Below are positions 1 through 8,620 of a stretch of DNA of 64,000 nt, piece after piece. Origin of the DNA: CAZRCZ01 sp964598765 (GTDB lineage Bacteria; Sumerlaeota; Sumerlaeia; MVZB01; JAJFLK01); assembly GCA_964598765.1 (NCBI GenBank), contig CAZRCZ010000012.1, positions 62,001 to 126,000 on the forward strand, in the 5' to 3' direction. The notes beneath the pieces are model-generated. The model was not told the DNA's origin. It ran no database searches and saw nothing but the letters and a program-made list of their open reading frames with translations. The position numbers and the translations under genes were made by a program. Every line of letters starts with the position of its first letter. Within the stretch, counting starts at the first letter, position 1.

Positions 1-2
1 TG

Positions 3-2360
3 ACCTACAGCGACCTTCAAGGGATGACTCCCGGCGCGATCCTGACCGACGCCAACGGAGGGGAATACGGATACATCCAGCAACTCGATCTTTCGCTCCC
101 CACGTCGGACGACCTTGCCGCGGCGGCGGCGATCGGCGGCTCCGTTCCGCAACTCAAGATCAAGAGCACCGGCAAAAGCGTCAACACCGTCGGCGCGCCC
201 AACGGCGTCACCCGCGTCGTCGAGGCGCTGGTCCACATGAGTCCCTTCCTCAAGGCGACCTTCGGCGCGGCGCTGGTCAGCAACAACACCGGCTCCCAAG
301 GAGGCAACGCCCGGATTCATTGGGGCGAGGGGTGGCTCAAGTCGGCCATGACTCTGCCTCCGCACAACGATCTGAGCTATTTGCTCACCTCCAGCTCCGA
401 TTATGACAGATGGGCCAAATACCGGACCGAAATGCGCAAACTCAGCGCGGCGAAGACTTTCTCCAGCGCCACGAACATTTCCGACACGACCAACGGATTC
501 GGAAGCGACATCGGAGTTGACCTCGGCGGCAACATGACCATCCCCAGCGCGACGAAAATGACCATGCAGGCCGAAACGTTCCTCGCCACCGGGTCGCAAC
601 TCAGGGGAACCAACAGCGGAACCGATTATCGGAGCACGCTGAACTCCGGCACGAAACTTTACAGCGGCACGACCCTTTCCGGAACGTATGACGCCAACGG
701 CAACCACACGTTCACCGACGCCGGAGACCTGGCGCAGACGATTCCGAGCGCCTCGGTCATTCCGGCCTCAACCAGCATCCCGGCTTGGTCCATCTTCCCG
801 TCAAGCACGGTTTTGGCCAACACCACGGTCATTCCCAGCGGAACGGTGGTTCCCAACTCGACGACGCTTCCCAGCGGCGAGGTCGTCCCGGCGGGAACGA
901 CGTGGCCTGCGGGAAGTAGCTCCAAAAAGTTTCCCAACGGCACGGTCCTCCCCGCGGGAACTGTCTTCCCCGCCGGTTCCAAACTCAATAACAGCAATTA
1001 CAGCGGAACCTTGGCCGCGGCGACGACTGTTTCCAACTCCACCTATTTCGGCGCGGCGCAGACTGAGACCGTCGCCATCACGTTGGGCGGCTCAATGCAA
1101 CTCAACGGCAACATGACGCTGGGGGCAAACATGACGCTGACGGGAAGCACGACGTTGGGAGGGACCATGCAGATCGCCAACGCCATGACGCTTCCGAGCG
1201 CGTTGACCCTTCCCGGAGCGTTGACGCTCGGACCCGGAACTTTCACGGTCGGCGGCTCCGCCCAGCAATTGACGCTGGGCGGAACGCTGACGGTTCGCGC
1301 CGACGGAACCTTGACCGTCGGTTCGACCGGCGTCACCGGCGACACTCGGACGGAGGTTCAGGGGGGAACGGCAGGAGCGGGAAGCATTCTGGACGGCTCC
1401 TACACCACCCTTGCCGACGGGACGGTTCAGGTCAACATCCTTTCCTCCAGTCTTCCCCCCAACACAACGGTTCCGGCGGGAACGGTCGTTCCGGCCAACT
1501 CCGGCCTGACCTCGCCGATCATCGCGCCCAACAGTTGGGGCTGGGGATCAAGCAACGACCTTTACAACACGGCCTCCTCCAGCGGCTCGGACATTTCAGG
1601 CCAGTCGCCTGATCCACGTTTGAACGACATCGGCGCCTCTCCGGCGACGGGGTATGCCGGCAAATTCAATCAGGACTATAACTTCGGGACGCTCTCGTTC
1701 ATGGACATCAACGCTCCGACGAACTATCAGGCGTTCAAGAATTTCGCAATGGCCAGCGGCACCTACTACTACACCGACTCCAGCGGAAACATCTACAAGG
1801 GGAATTACCCCAACGGAACCTTGGTGGACTTCACCACCGAATTTCAGGTTCCCGACGGCGTGAACCGGGACAACGCGGCTTTCGGGTTCTACTTTATTGA
1901 CACGACGGATCGGCAACCTCCGGCCGCCGACGGATCGAATCTGTCGAGTATTTCCGTCTCCGGCACCAGCAATGGGTTGAAGGGACTGATGTATATTGCC
2001 GCCAACTTCACGGTTCAAGGCTCCGGCAGTCCGGGGCAGTTCACGATGAAGAAGCCCTCGAACACGGACGCGGACGCCGACGGCGTTCCCGATACGTTCA
2101 CCAATGTCCAGCCGTCCGACCTGACGGGGAACCCGAAGATTTGGCTCGACGGCGTTCTGCTGGTCTCCGGCACGCTCTCGATGGGGGGCAACGCGGGGGT
2201 CTATGGTTGCGTCGTGACGGATAAGGGTTTCGTCGGCGGCGGCACGCCCGACATCTTCTACAACTGGGATTTGCGCAGGGGATTGGTCCTTGATCCGGGG
2301 CACACCGGCTCGCGGTTCCAGATTGTGTATCAGGGGAACTACGGGGAAACGCAACAGTAG
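3..2360 (+). CDS. PilX-like exported/surface protein with hexapeptide repeats (5' partial)
   Basis: The reading frame is open to the left edge, so the N-terminus is missing. The first visible part (aspartate/serine-rich, then GVTRVVEALV just before residue 75, counting from the ATG at 24) resembles the pilin-fold end of PilX/minor-pilin-like proteins, where such a segment precedes a large exported region. Residues about 240-320 are a run of six-residue repeats of the form x-G-T-x-V-P (for example SGTVVP, AGTVFP). Residues about 355-433 form a second hexad run (GNMTLG, ANMTLT, GALTLG). A short third run lies near residue 475-495. The end (GTLSMGGNAGVYGCVVTDKG) looks like the GG-rich C-terminal part of PilX-associated DUF proteins. 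Six-residue periodicity suggests a beta-helix or stacked beta-solenoid; this is inference. A strong terminator follows at 2421. The function is not established; a role in type IV pili or a secreted adhesin is the best guess. Confidence 0.6.
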   Translation, partial: TYSDLQGMTPGAILTDANGGEYGYIQQLDLSLPTSDDLAAAAAIGGSVPQLKIKSTGKSVNTVGAPNGVTRVVEALVHMSPFLKATFGAALVSNNTGSQGGNARIHWGEGWLKSAMTLPPHNDLSYLLTSSSDYDRWAKYRTEMRKLSAAKTFSSATNISDTTNGFGSDIGVDLGGNMTIPSATKMTMQAETFLATGSQLRGTNSGTDYRSTLNSGTKLYSGTTLSGTYDANGNHTFTDAGDLAQTIPSASVIPASTSIPAWSIFPSSTVLANTTVIPSGTVVPNSTTLPSGEVVPAGTTWPAGSSSKKFPNGTVLPAGTVFPAGSKLNNSNYSGTLAAATTVSNSTYFGAAQTETVAITLGGSMQLNGNMTLGANMTLTGSTTLGGTMQIANAMTLPSALTLPGALTLGPGTFTVGGSAQQLTLGGTLTVRADGTLTVGSTGVTGDTRTEVQGGTAGAGSILDGSYTTLADGTVQVNILSSSLPPNTTVPAGTVVPANSGLTSPIIAPNSWGWGSSNDLYNTASSSGSDISGQSPDPRLNDIGASPATGYAGKFNQDYNFGTLSFMDINAPTNYQAFKNFAMASGTYYYTDSSGNIYKGNYPNGTLVDFTTEFQVPDGVNRDNAAFGFYFIDTTDRQPPAADGSNLSSISVSGTSNGLKGLMYIAANFTVQGSGSPGQFTMKKPSNTDADADGVPDTFTNVQPSDLTGNPKIWLDGVLLVSGTLSMGGNAGVYGCVVTDKGFVGGGTPDIFYNWDLRRGLVLDPGHTGSRFQIVYQGNYGETQQ

Positions 2361-2420
2361 GACAGGCTAAGGGCGAAAGGCGAAAAACAAATTTCGTAAA
2401 TTCTTCCATGCCTCGGCTCC

Positions 2421-2464
2421 AGATTGCCTCCGCCCCCCCCACGGGCGGAGGCAATCTGTTTTTT
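2421..2464 (+). terminator. Rho-independent terminator after the PilX-like gene
   Basis: A perfect 15-bp inverted repeat (AGATTGCCTCCGCCC at 2421-2435 and its complement at 2443-2457) encloses a 7-nt loop and is followed by G and six T (2459-2464). It separates the PilX-like gene from def. Confidence 0.9.
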
Positions 2465-2509
2465 GGGATTCATAGTCAAATTTTCCCCCATGCGATTGCG
2501 CCGCCGACA

Positions 2510-2525
2510 TGGTAGAATCGGCGCA
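2510..2525 (+). promoter_or_regulatory. Extended -10 promoter, probably giving a leaderless def mRNA
   Basis: TGGTAGAAT (2510-2518) fits an extended -10 (TG-N-TAGAAT). There is no convincing -35. The expected start of transcription, about 7 nt after the hexamer, falls on the def ATG at 2525, and no Shine-Dalgarno sequence is visible before that ATG. This suggests a leaderless transcript. The same TGGTAGNAT string occurs before the permease gene at 12372. Confidence 0.5.
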
Positions 2526-3073
2526 TGGCTACCCTTGATGTCCTCATCTACGGCGATCCGGTCCTAAAGCAGGTCGCCGAACCGATCAAGAAGATCACCT
2601 CCCGGCACCACCGGCTCGCCGCCGACATGGTCGAAACCATGTATGACGCCCAAGGGATCGGCTTGGCGGCCAATCAGGTCGGCGTTTTGGAGCGCATCGC
2701 CGTCGTGGACGTCGAATGGGCCAAGGCCAAAGAGGGGGAAAAGCCCGAAAAAAAGCCAACGGTCCTCATCAATCCCGAAATTCTTGAGGAATCGGTCGAG
2801 GACGCTCCTTATGAAGAGGGATGCCTGAGCATTCCCAACATCAAGGGAGAAGTTTGGCGTCCGGTCTCCATCAAACTCCGTTACCAGACGCTTGAAGGGC
2901 AGACGGTCGTTCAGGATTGCGACGATCTGCTCGCCCGATGCGTTCAGCACGAGGTGGATCATCTTAACGGCGTTCTGTTCATTGACCGGATGGGCAAGCT
3001 CAAGCGGGCGTTGCTTCGGAGGTCGTTGAATCAACTTTTGAAATCGCGGAACCAACCGGCGGAACCGGTGTAG
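2525..3073 (+). CDS. def: Peptide deformylase
   Basis: This cytoplasmic metalloenzyme removes the formyl group from the N-terminal methionine of nascent proteins. All three family motifs are present: GIGLAANQVG near residues 45-54, EGCLS near residue 98, and QHEVDHLNG near residue 140, supplying the Cys and two His that bind the metal and the catalytic Glu. At 182 residues the length is normal. A short charged insert (KAKEGEKPEKKP) sits between the first two motifs, a common variable loop. It stands alone, between a terminator and a repeat element, and the usual partner fmt is not in view. The start is set by an ATG directly downstream of an extended -10 element. The identification is secure. 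Confidence 0.97.
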   Translation: MATLDVLIYGDPVLKQVAEPIKKITSRHHRLAADMVETMYDAQGIGLAANQVGVLERIAVVDVEWAKAKEGEKPEKKPTVLINPEILEESVEDAPYEEGCLSIPNIKGEVWRPVSIKLRYQTLEGQTVVQDCDDLLARCVQHEVDHLNGVLFIDRMGKLKRALLRRSLNQLLKSRNQPAEPV

Positions 3074-3196
3074 GTAGGAGCGCAAAAGTGGAAGACTCGG
3101 ACAACCATGAGCGTTTGGATTTCAGCGCCGAAGGCGCGAAATGGCTAATTTTGAGGTGAAGCGCGCGTTTAACGTGATGAAAATGTCGTTATGCCA

Positions 3197-3402
3197 GCCG
3201 CGTCAGCGGCGAAATAACCGTAGCCCCGCGCGGAAGCGCGGGGACCGAGGGACACCCCATGCGAATTTGAACCGCGGGAGCGGCGATATAAATTTGATTT
3301 GGGGCGATTATGTCGCTCCTGCCGGAGCTTGGGGTTTACTAAGCGACTATGCAAACCCCGCGCTTCCGCGCGGGGCTAAAATTATGTCGCCGCTAACGCG
3401 GC
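3197..3402 (+). repeat. Composite six-hairpin repeat element, copy 1
   Basis: Between def and the relA/spoT gene lie six consecutive palindromes: GCCGCGTCAGCGGC (3197), CCCCGCGCGGAAGCGCGGGG (3224), CCGCGGGAGCGG (3272), GCTCCTGCCGGAGC (3315), CCCCGCGCTTCCGCGCGGGG (3356) and GCCGCTAACGCGGC (3389). The second and fifth are exact reverse complements, and the first and sixth nearly so, so the whole element is also one nested inverted repeat. A related copy in the opposite orientation lies at 45389-45594. Weak reading frames through it are not genes. This accounts for the 3074-3456 gap, in which nothing else is visible. Confidence 0.85.
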
Positions 3403-3456
3403 TTGCCTGTAAACCGCTCTCGCGGTTCCACGAACGTTCCGAGGGGTAGATCAGCC

Positions 3457-5652
3457 ATGACTCCCGCGACCGCCGTTTCTCCCTCCTACGCGACCGTGGA
3501 CGAGATACTGGCGCGGGTGGATCCTCCCCTGACGGCGGAAGGGGCGCGTCAGGTTCGCAAAGCCTACGAAATCGCCGAGAAGGCGCACGAGGGACAACTG
3601 CGCCGGTCGGGGGAGCCTTACTTTTCGCACTGCGTCGGCGTGACGATGCTCCTTGCCGATTTGGTCGCCGACTGGCCGACGCTGGCGGCCGGATTGCTCC
3701 ACGACACGATTGAGGATTGCGGCTTCACGCCGAAACATATCCATTCGCTTCTCCCCGATCCGGTCGCCGATTTGGTGGACGGCGTCAGCAAAATTTCCAA
3801 GCTGAATTTTTCCTCGGACCGCGAGCGTCAGGCCGGCAACCTGCGCAAGATGATCATGGCGATGGCGCGCGACGTGCGCGTGCTCCTCATCAAACTTTGC
3901 GACCGCCTTCACAACATGCGGACGCTCAATTATCTGGAACCCGCCAAGCAAAAACTGATCGCCACGGGAACGCTGGAAATTTACGCGCCGCTCGCCAAGC
4001 GGCTCGGCGTCCAAAAAATCGGATCGGAACTGGAAGACCTCTGCCTGAGCTACATTCATCCCGCGTTGTATCGAGGTCTGGCCGAGCACATCGAGCGCAA
4101 CAAGGAGCGCTATCAAACGATCATCAACAAGACCAAGACGATCTTGGAAAGCTCGCTGGCCAAAGCCCACGTGCACGCCACCGTCGCGGGGCGGCTCAAG
4201 CACATTTACAGCACGTATCAAAAGATGCTCCGGCAGGGGCTGAATCTGAACGAAATTCACGATTTGATCGCCATGCGGATCATCACCGACACGGTCGCCG
4301 AGACCTACGAGGCGCTGGGGATCGTTCACTCGCGCTGGAAGCCGGTCGAGGGAAAATTCAACGACTACATCGCCGCTCCCAAACCCAACGGGTATCAGTC
4401 GCTCCACACGACCGTCATCGGCGTGGACGGCGAGATCATCGAAATTCAAATCCGGACGCAGGCCATGCACAAGCTCGCCGATCAGGGAGTCGCCGCGCAT
4501 TGGAAATATAAGGAGGAGGGATCGAACGAAACCGCCGAGGCCGCCGAATCCGAAAAACTCCTCTGGCTCCGCCAACTCGTGGATTGGCTACAAGACGTGC
4601 GCGATCCGCAGGAATTCATGGCGGCGGTCAAGCAGGACGTTTTCGAGGCGTCGGTGTTTTGCTACACGCCGCGCGGCGACGTGATCGAAATGCCGAACGA
4701 TTCGTCCGTCCTCGATTTCGCCTACCGCATTCACACGGAGATCGGGCATCAATGCGCCGGAGCGAAGGTGAACCACAAAATGGTTCCGCTCCGGACGATT
4801 CTGAAAACGGGCGACATCGTGGAGATCGTCACGAGCAAGTCGTCCCATCCGACGCCCGACTGGCTTCACATCGCCACGTCCGGTCGCGCCAAAAACAAAA
4901 TCCGCCATTGGCTCAAGACGCACGACCGCGAGTTTTATCTGGAGCGCGGGCGCTCGATGTTCACCGAGCATCTTCGCGTGCGCTCCCCCAGCTTCCGAAT
5001 CCGCGACGCGATGGAAAAGCTTGAATTGGAAGCGAAGCATTTTTCCCTTTCCGACGCCGAGGACGTTTTGATCGAGATCGGTTTCGGCACGATCAAACCG
5101 GCGGTGGCCGTGGCGAGGATTCTTCCGCCCGATACGGCTCCGCCCCCTCCCAAGCGGGTCGCGCCCGGGAAAAAAAAGGCCGCGCCCGAGTCGATTTTGG
5201 TCGAAGGGATGCCGGGGGCGATCACGCGGATGGCGGGATGTTGCGCGCCCAAACCGGGCGATCCGATTTTAGGATTCATCACGCTGGGGCGCGGGATTTC
5301 GATTCATCGCGCCGATTGCAAATCGCTGGAGAGGAGCCGCCAGCTTCAGGACGATTCGGGGCGACGGGTCGTCGGCGTTCAGTGGAACGACGGCACGCCG
5401 CCGCTTCTTCAGGCGACGATCCGCGTCGTCTGCCAAGATCGCAAAGGTTTGCTCACCGATGTCACGCAGGCGGTCACGCAACTGGGCGTTTTCATTCTCG
5501 CCGCGCACACCTTGAGCAACCTGAAGACGAATCAGGCCATTTTGAAATTAACGGTGCAGGTTCAGGATGAGGGAACGTTGAACACGCTTCTCAAACGGCT
5601 CGAATCGGTTCCGTCGGTGCGTTCGCTTCGGCGGATCATTCATCGGCAATAA
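3457..5652 (+). CDS. rel: Bifunctional (p)ppGpp synthetase/hydrolase (RelA/SpoT family)
   Basis: This is a long RSH protein that makes and degrades the stringent-response alarmone. The domains are in the canonical order. The HD hydrolase domain has HDTIED at residues 82-87, so hydrolase activity is expected. The synthetase domain has KPNGYQSLHTT near residues 310-320. TGS covers about 400-460. A Cys-containing helical/zinc-finger part (GCCAPKPGD near 595) and an ACT domain (about 654-731) follow. At 731 residues it is full length. The ATG at 3457 is chosen because GAGGGG lies about 10 nt upstream; an upstream TTG at 3403 would start inside the repeat element. It is the only RSH in the window and probably the main enzyme. 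The leader carries the six-hairpin repeat, which could affect expression, but that is speculation. Confidence 0.95.
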   Translation: MTPATAVSPSYATVDEILARVDPPLTAEGARQVRKAYEIAEKAHEGQLRRSGEPYFSHCVGVTMLLADLVADWPTLAAGLLHDTIEDCGFTPKHIHSLLPDPVADLVDGVSKISKLNFSSDRERQAGNLRKMIMAMARDVRVLLIKLCDRLHNMRTLNYLEPAKQKLIATGTLEIYAPLAKRLGVQKIGSELEDLCLSYIHPALYRGLAEHIERNKERYQTIINKTKTILESSLAKAHVHATVAGRLKHIYSTYQKMLRQGLNLNEIHDLIAMRIITDTVAETYEALGIVHSRWKPVEGKFNDYIAAPKPNGYQSLHTTVIGVDGEIIEIQIRTQAMHKLADQGVAAHWKYKEEGSNETAEAAESEKLLWLRQLVDWLQDVRDPQEFMAAVKQDVFEASVFCYTPRGDVIEMPNDSSVLDFAYRIHTEIGHQCAGAKVNHKMVPLRTILKTGDIVEIVTSKSSHPTPDWLHIATSGRAKNKIRHWLKTHDREFYLERGRSMFTEHLRVRSPSFRIRDAMEKLELEAKHFSLSDAEDVLIEIGFGTIKPAVAVARILPPDTAPPPPKRVAPGKKKAAPESILVEGMPGAITRMAGCCAPKPGDPILGFITLGRGISIHRADCKSLERSRQLQDDSGRRVVGVQWNDGTPPLLQATIRVVCQDRKGLLTDVTQAVTQLGVFILAAHTLSNLKTNQAILKLTVQVQDEGTLNTLLKRLESVPSVRSLRRIIHRQ

Positions 5653-5695
5653 GCGCCAATTCAACCGCCGCGGAACGTCGCGTCGGATTACCGCT

Positions 5696-6850
5696 TCACG
5701 CAATCTGATTCCACTTCACGGTCTTTTGATTGTATATCGCCGTGCGTCCGAGAACGGAGGTCTTTGTGGCAATGACTCCCTTCTCGATTCCCGCGTCGGC
5801 TTGGCCGCCTGAGCGGACCTTTTCAAAGAAAGCGACGATGGCGTTGTAAGTGTCTTCCTTGGTCAATTTCATCGTCCTCGGAGCGGGGACCGACTTGTCG
5901 GCCATGTAGATCATCCCTTCCATTACGTCCACCGCGCCTTTGGTTCCGTAAAACCAGATGTGCGTTTTGGAGATCGGGTCTTGCGCGTAATAGAGATGGC
6001 TGTAGCTCAACGTGCAGGGACCGGGAAATTCCATGCTCAAGGAATAATTATCCATGATCGTCCTTCCCTCGGGCACATTGACGTAAAAATTGTTTCCGCC
6101 CAGACCGTTGGCTTTTTCCGGATGACTCTTCAATCCCCAGCAGAAAATGTTCATTTCGTGCACGGCCTGCTCGACGATGATGTCGCCGGAGCGTTTGGCC
6201 TCGAAGAGCCACGATTTTTTGTGCGGCAGGTCGCCGCCGTGCCTCTGCGCGTGGATGAACTTCACATCGCCGATCACTCCGTCGTGAACCGCCTCGATTG
6301 CCGAGCGGAAATTGGCGTTATAGACCCACTGAAACCCGACCTGAAAAACCTTGTCCGATTTCTTGGCGGCGTTTTGGATCCGGTCGGCCTCTTTCGCGCT
6401 GAGTCCCATCGGTTTCTCGCAATAGACGTGCTTGTTGGCCGCGCAGGTGTCCACGGCCATCACGCAATGCAAATCCACGGGGGTCGCGATGACGACGGCC
6501 TCGACGTCCGTGCGCGAAAGCAAATCATGGTAGCTGGCGTGTCCCTTCGGATTCATCCCCTCGCAACGGGCGGTCGCGCGCTTGATCGCCTCCGGATCAA
6601 TGTCGCAGATGCCGACGACTTCGGCGCGCTTGCTCTTGAGGATTTCATTGAGCAACGCCGTCCCGCGTCCGCCGACGCCGATCATTCCGACGCGAACCGG
6701 TCTGAAGCCCGTCGGCAAGGCAAATTGGAATTCGGGATCGGCGACCAGCGGCGCGGCGTGGAGTCGCGCCGGATTCCAGAGAAGCGGAATCGAAGCGGCG
6801 CTTGCGGCCGTCGCCAAGAATTTTCGCCGGGTTGAAGAAAAGTCGTTCAT
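5696..6850 (-). CDS. Tat-exported Gfo/Idh/MocA-family oxidoreductase
   Basis: The protein has 384 residues. The N-terminus (STRRKFLATAASAASIPLLW) is a twin-arginine signal, so export of a folded, cofactor-loaded enzyme is expected. The Rossmann motif GVGGRG is at residues 58-63 and the family EKP motif starts at residue 145. Such proteins are NAD(P)-dependent sugar or inositol dehydrogenases; exported versions are abundant in Planctomycetes and related phyla, and their substrates are mostly unknown. The ATG at 6850 is chosen because GAGGTG precedes it and the Tat signal begins there; the longer open frame up to 7441 runs through a dispersed repeat. It converges with the RSH gene (44-nt gap). 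The substrate cannot be named from sequence. Confidence 0.9.
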   Translation of the reverse strand: MNDFSSTRRKFLATAASAASIPLLWNPARLHAAPLVADPEFQFALPTGFRPVRVGMIGVGGRGTALLNEILKSKRAEVVGICDIDPEAIKRATARCEGMNPKGHASYHDLLSRTDVEAVVIATPVDLHCVMAVDTCAANKHVYCEKPMGLSAKEADRIQNAAKKSDKVFQVGFQWVYNANFRSAIEAVHDGVIGDVKFIHAQRHGGDLPHKKSWLFEAKRSGDIIVEQAVHEMNIFCWGLKSHPEKANGLGGNNFYVNVPEGRTIMDNYSLSMEFPGPCTLSYSHLYYAQDPISKTHIWFYGTKGAVDVMEGMIYMADKSVPAPRTMKLTKEDTYNAIVAFFEKVRSGGQADAGIEKGVIATKTSVLGRTAIYNQKTVKWNQIA

Positions 6851-6950
6851 GATCGCACCTCGCGTGGTTTGCGTTAAGTTAGGGAGCTTCGCTCTGGCGG
6901 AATCGTGATGAATCGCGCGCCAACGGTCAATAGGTTTTCGCGCGTCAATC

Positions 6951-6978
6951 CAATCCTGTAAATCTTGTTCATCCTGTC
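6951..6978. repeat. Dispersed repeat of the ATCCTGTAAATCTTGTTCATCCTGTC type
   Basis: The segment 6951-6978 contains two near copies of ATCCTGT around AAATCTTGTTC. It belongs to a short repeat type common in intergenic DNA of environmental bacteria. A related string (GGATGAGCAGGATGAAATC) occurs at 63739-63757. It lies between the divergent oxidoreductase and DUF1272 genes. Confidence 0.5.
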
Positions 6979-7039
6979 CAATAAATCTGTGGCGCGGCTT
7001 CGATTGGGCGGGTAGCCTTGAACCAAAGCGAGGAACGTT

Positions 7040-7264
7040 ATGCTTAAAATGAAACCGCAGTGCGAGAAATGCGGCGCTTCCACGCCGCCTGTCGGCGTCG
7101 CCTACATTTGCTCGTTCGAGTGCACGTTTTGCGAGCCGTGCGCGACGGAGATGAAAGCGGTCTGCCCCAACTGCAACGGCAATCTCGTTTTGCGCCCCAA
7201 ACGAACCCGAAATCCGGTCGCCGTGGCGACGTCGCAAATCGCAAAGAAGTTGCGCCGCAAATAG
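7040..7264 (+). CDS. DUF1272-type small zinc-binding protein
   Basis: This 74-residue protein has a cysteine pattern typical of DUF1272: CEKCG near residues 8-12, CSFECTFCEPC in the middle, and CPNCNGNL near residue 45, which should bind zinc. The C-terminus is basic (RPKRTRNPV...KKLRRK), which might contact nucleic acid. GAGGAA precedes the ATG at 7040 at a suitable distance. The molecular role of the family is unknown. It lies 40 nt upstream of pgk on the same strand and may be cotranscribed with it. Confidence 0.8.
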   Translation: MLKMKPQCEKCGASTPPVGVAYICSFECTFCEPCATEMKAVCPNCNGNLVLRPKRTRNPVAVATSQIAKKLRRK

Positions 7265-7304
7265 TGTGTCAAAATTCGGCCTCGTTTGGTAATTTGCGCT
7301 CAAG

Positions 7305-8498
7305 ATGAATCGCAAACTTTCCGTCACCAACCTTGACGCGCGAGAGAAGCGCGTGTTTTTGCGGGTGGATTTCAACGTGCCGCTCGATGAATTGGGAGCC
7401 ATCGGCGACGACCTGCGGATTCGCGCCTCGCTACCGACCATCCGGCTGTTGCTGGATCAAGAGGCCAAACTCGTCATCGCCTCGCATTTGGGACGCCCCA
7501 AGGGAAAACCGAATCCGAAGATGAGCCTTAAGCCGGTCGCCGTGCGATTGGCGGAATTGGTCGGGACGCCGGTGAAATTCGCGCCCGATTGCGTCGGCGA
7601 AGAAACGGAGAAGATGGCGCAATCGCTCCAACCGGGCGAAATTTTGCTTCTCGAAAATCTGCGTTTCCATGCCGAGGAAGAAAAAAATGATCCGGCCTTC
7701 TCGAGGCAACTCGCGGCGCTTGCGGAAGTTTACGTCAACGACGCCTTCGGCACGGCGCACCGCGCCCACGCCTCGACCGAAGGGGTGACTCATTTCCTCA
7801 AACCGCGCGCGGCGGGATTATTGATCGAGCGGGAACTTCAATATCTCGGCGGCGCGTTGACCAATCCCAAACGCCCCGAACTGGCGATTCTCGGCGGCGC
7901 GAAAGTTTCCTCCAAGATTTCGGTCATCACGAACCTCCTCAAGAAAGTTGACGTCATGGCGATCGGCGGCGGAATGGCGTTCACGTTTTTGAAGGCGCAG
8001 GGGCACGAAATCGGCGCGAGCCTTTTTGAGCAGGAGACGTTTGAAACCGCCAAGCAAATTCTTGAAGAGGCCCAAAAATCCGGGACTCCCTTTCTTCTTC
8101 CCGTGGATTGCGTCATTGCCGAAAAACTGGAAGCCGGAGCGCAAACCCGCGTCGTTCCCGTCGCGCAAATTCCCGCCGGATGGATCGGCGCGGACATCGG
8201 ACCGGAAACTTCGGCGAAATTCGCCGCCGAAATCGCCAAAGCCGGAACGGTCGTCTGGAACGGACCGATGGGTGTTTTCGAAATGGAGCCGTTCGCGTCG
8301 GGCACGCGTCGGGTCGCCGAAGCGATGGCGGCCAGCGGCGCGGTCACGATCTTGGGTGGAGGCGAGACCGCCTCGGCGGCGGAACAATTCGGCGTCGCCG
8401 ACAAAATGAGCCACGTCTCGACCGGCGGCGGCGCGTCGCTGGAATTTCTGGAGGGGCGGACCCTTCCCGGCATCGCGGCGTTGGATGACGCGGTGTAG
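7305..8498 (+). CDS. pgk: Phosphoglycerate kinase
   Basis: Glycolytic/gluconeogenic enzyme that interconverts 1,3-bisphosphoglycerate plus ADP and 3-phosphoglycerate plus ATP in the cytoplasm. The N-terminal signature VFLRVDFNVPLDE (residues about 17-29), the substrate loop ASHLGRPKG, the mid-protein NDAFGTAHRAHAS and the C-terminal nucleotide-binding GGGETASAAEQFG and STGGGASLEFLEG are all intact. At 397 residues the length is normal. gap and tpi, its usual neighbours, are absent here. The start ATG at 7305 lies 40 nt after the DUF1272 gene. Confidence 0.97.
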   Translation: MNRKLSVTNLDAREKRVFLRVDFNVPLDELGAIGDDLRIRASLPTIRLLLDQEAKLVIASHLGRPKGKPNPKMSLKPVAVRLAELVGTPVKFAPDCVGEETEKMAQSLQPGEILLLENLRFHAEEEKNDPAFSRQLAALAEVYVNDAFGTAHRAHASTEGVTHFLKPRAAGLLIERELQYLGGALTNPKRPELAILGGAKVSSKISVITNLLKKVDVMAIGGGMAFTFLKAQGHEIGASLFEQETFETAKQILEEAQKSGTPFLLPVDCVIAEKLEAGAQTRVVPVAQIPAGWIGADIGPETSAKFAAEIAKAGTVVWNGPMGVFEMEPFASGTRRVAEAMAASGAVTILGGGETASAAEQFGVADKMSHVSTGGGASLEFLEGRTLPGIAALDDAV

Positions 8499-8519
8499 AG
8501 TTGGTTTGAGGATTTTTTC

Positions 8520-8605
8520 ACCACCAAGACACAAAGGCACCAAGTTGAAGAAGACAAAGCAGATTCGGCTTTCTGAGATTCTTGGTGTCTTGTTGCCTTG
8601 GTGGT
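8520..8605. repeat. Imperfect inverted repeat (CACCAAGACACAAAGG type)
   Basis: ACCACCAAGACACAAAGG at 8520 and CTTGTTGCCTTGGTGGT ending at 8605 form an imperfect hairpin with a loop of about 36 nt, just after pgk and just before the next gene. It is related in style to the CTCTGTGTCTCTG palindromes elsewhere in the window and could act as an mRNA 3' structure for pgk. Confidence 0.6.
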
Positions 8606-8620
8606 AAAATCGCAAATCGC

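Noticed and set aside
3141..3449. A 102-codon frame through the hairpin element before the RSH gene
   Set aside because: It is made almost wholly of the palindromic repeat; its peptide is Arg/Pro/Gly-rich and reflects the repeat.
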